Shown: piece after piece, positions 62,201 through 64,000 of the stretch
Position numbering within the stretch: the first letter of the stretch is position 1
How the letters are laid out: each line of letters opens with the position of its first letter
Source: Neodontobutis hainanensis
Taxonomy: Eukaryota > Chordata > Actinopteri > Gobiiformes > Odontobutidae
Reading direction: 5' to 3'
DNA: 64,000 nt
Assembly (NCBI GenBank): GCA_024349245.1
Contig: JALDNG010000038.1
Span: 4,996,001 to 5,060,000, forward strand
Translations under genes and position numbers: made by a program
The notes under the pieces: generated by a model
The model's database searches: none
What the model was told of the DNA's origin: nothing
Seen by the model: the letters and a program-made list of their open reading frames with translations, nothing else

Positions 62201-64000
62201 ATTTTTTCAGCATAGACAAAAAGGAGCCAATGAAAGGTGATTTTTGTCACTTGTATCTCCCTGCAGCTTGTATTCCTGCGCTACAGAAGGTGAAGATTTG
62301 GGGAGGAAAGTGTGATCTATTGTGTTGCTGATTGATAACACTGTAGTAAATGTGCGCTGATTTCTTTATAGATGGTTGAGTGAAAGGGATGCAGCTGTGA
62401 AAACAAGAGCGTCTCTCCTGTTGCCGGTTCATTTCAATGTGATACAGTAAATGCAGGTGTGGCATCTCTTGGCACGTGTAAAGGAAGCAGAGCATTTGCA
62501 TAGTCGGCTGAATGTTATTGGGTTTAGTAGCATCAGTCATTCAGAGGTGCTCCATGTCACTCCACTGCTTTGAGATTCAAATAGGTTTCCAGAAATTACA
62601 CTTTTTAAATCACAATATGTAGAATTACACATTATTAATTAACATTGGTTTATATCGGGTTTTCATCATACGCAAAAAAGTACAAGAGAGTACAAGATTT
62701 TTTTTAAATGACATGATGGCAATTGTATCTTTTGTTTTGTTTTACCCATTCACTTTGTTAAATATCTCTAGGAAATGAGTCTGGAATCCCTTCTTTTGCA
62801 GCCCTTTCCACTCATTGTAAGTCTATTTATAATCATGATCTAAAACGGAGTGGACTTTATGCTAAGACACATGCAAGAGTGTTCAATATTCTCTTTTCAA
62901 TACAACCAAGATGGCTGCCGTTACTTTGGAGCGTCTTGTCTCTGTTATTAAGTATTCAAAACCCCAACAACTAATAGCTCTTAAAGCCTTTTCTGTTGCC
63001 ATTCTCCCAACTGGATTTAATCTTTGACGACGACTTGCTTGAAATATTTTTAATTATGCAAAACCCCTTAAACGCAGCGTCGGTTCTGTGACTACACTTC
63101 ACTTCAGCTGACTGAGCACGATGCACAGCTCATTTTCTCTGAAAGAAAAAAAACATGTCTCACAGTGCGGGTACTAGGTCATGGGTCACAATGACACTTA
63201 ACATTTTCCAATTACTGAGCTGTTCATCAAATCATGTGATGCCTGTCAGCATTTTGATACTATTTATAAAAACAGGCTGACCTAAGACGTCCGGAATGCA
63301 ATAAAAAAAAAGAAGTGAGACAATAGTTATTTGCTCTCAGGGTTTCTAGTGGTGCAAAATTACAAAGTTCATCATCTTTCACTGTAAAATGCAGGTAAGA
63401 CTAGACAGAACAGTTGTATTTTTCACCGTGTATCAGTGCACATGGGCCTTGTACAGCCAGGTTTCTCCCTCCAGCCTTCAGACAGATGTGTAAGCCAGAT
63501 GTTCATGCAAAAGGAAAGGATGACATACAAACCTGCTGCATTTGTCTTGTTTTTGTGACTAGCAGTGCAATGTCAGTGTGATTACATATTCTCACTTCTT
63601 CCTTCAGAGTGTTCTGTTCATATTCCCAAACCTGAATCCCAGTCAGCCTCTGCTTGTTCTGCTGGATTTCTTCTCATTTGATTTGGCGGGAGAGTGATAA
63701 AGGCTTCCCCATGTGACTGACACAACCCAGTCTTTGAAATTTTACATTTTACAGTTTTCCTTTGAATACACGTTTTCAGCTCCAAATTAAGTACTGTGTT
63801 CATTTAAAATAAATCCCATTTTTCTGCATTTTGTCAGGCATTTAGTTATGCAAACCTCTTATTTATTGTTATTCGCAATGTTTTTTCTCCATTTCTCAAA
63901 CCTTAAAGCTCTACTTTCTGATTTTCTTTTTGCCGACCGGTCTCAGAATCCACTCACACCCTAAAAGCAGCCTAGGGGGAAAAAAATGGACAAATTTTTC

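Larger units (their letters stand above)
47808..64000. other. vav3 5' intron or upstream DNA; CH exons not found
   Basis: 16 kb in which I searched for the exon ending in the CH-domain FDLFDVRDFGK-type sequence and for the first CH exon, and found neither. VAV3 has very large first introns in mammals, so these exons probably lie beyond 64000. The stretch holds several inverted-repeat elements, listed separately. Confidence 0.6.

Overview
The window is from a vertebrate genome, almost certainly a ray-finned (teleost) fish. It holds one recognisable protein-coding gene, split into many short exons with GT/AG introns. Introns and flanks are AT-rich and full of CA/TG microsatellites, a minisatellite, a tRNA-like SINE, a LINE remnant and miniature inverted-repeat elements. 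The species cannot be named from sequence alone.

The gene is vav3, a Rho/Rac guanine-nucleotide exchange factor and SH2/SH3 adaptor, on the minus strand. I placed 26 coding exons (25 spliced segments plus the terminal exon) between 47187 and 13904. They join without a frame break into 2271 nt, that is 756 codons plus a stop. In order they encode the end of the CH domain, the acidic tyrosine region, the DH domain, the PH domain, the C1 zinc finger, a short linker made of two microexons (23 and 19 nt), the first SH3, the SH2, an 81-nt cassette exon resembling a segment of VAV2, and the C-terminal SH3. Identity rests on VAV3-specific residues such as KPTDYSTQPWFAGPMERFQA, YYKHHSLREGFRSLDTTLQF and VKIYTKSGANGWWRGEVNGR. 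The first ~107 residues (CH domain) were not found in 47188-64000 and presumably lie beyond the window. A possible alternative first exon (47748-47807) would start a CH-less protein.

Layout: 1-9260, 3' flanking DNA with no gene found; 9265-13903, probable vav3 3' UTR and downstream sequence with an old repeat and paired hairpins; 13904-47187, vav3 exons and introns; 47188-64000, vav3 5' intron or upstream DNA with several inverted-repeat elements. The intron between the PH and C1 exons contains a LINE remnant, a ~2.5-kb minisatellite built of 11- and 12-bp words, and a SINE. Two 102-nt exons, both skippable in frame, abut very long dinucleotide tracts: a UG-type tract runs into the 3' splice site of the first DH exon, and a CA-type tract starts just after the 5' splice site of the first C1 exon. 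No second gene, tRNA gene, rRNA or CRISPR array was found.
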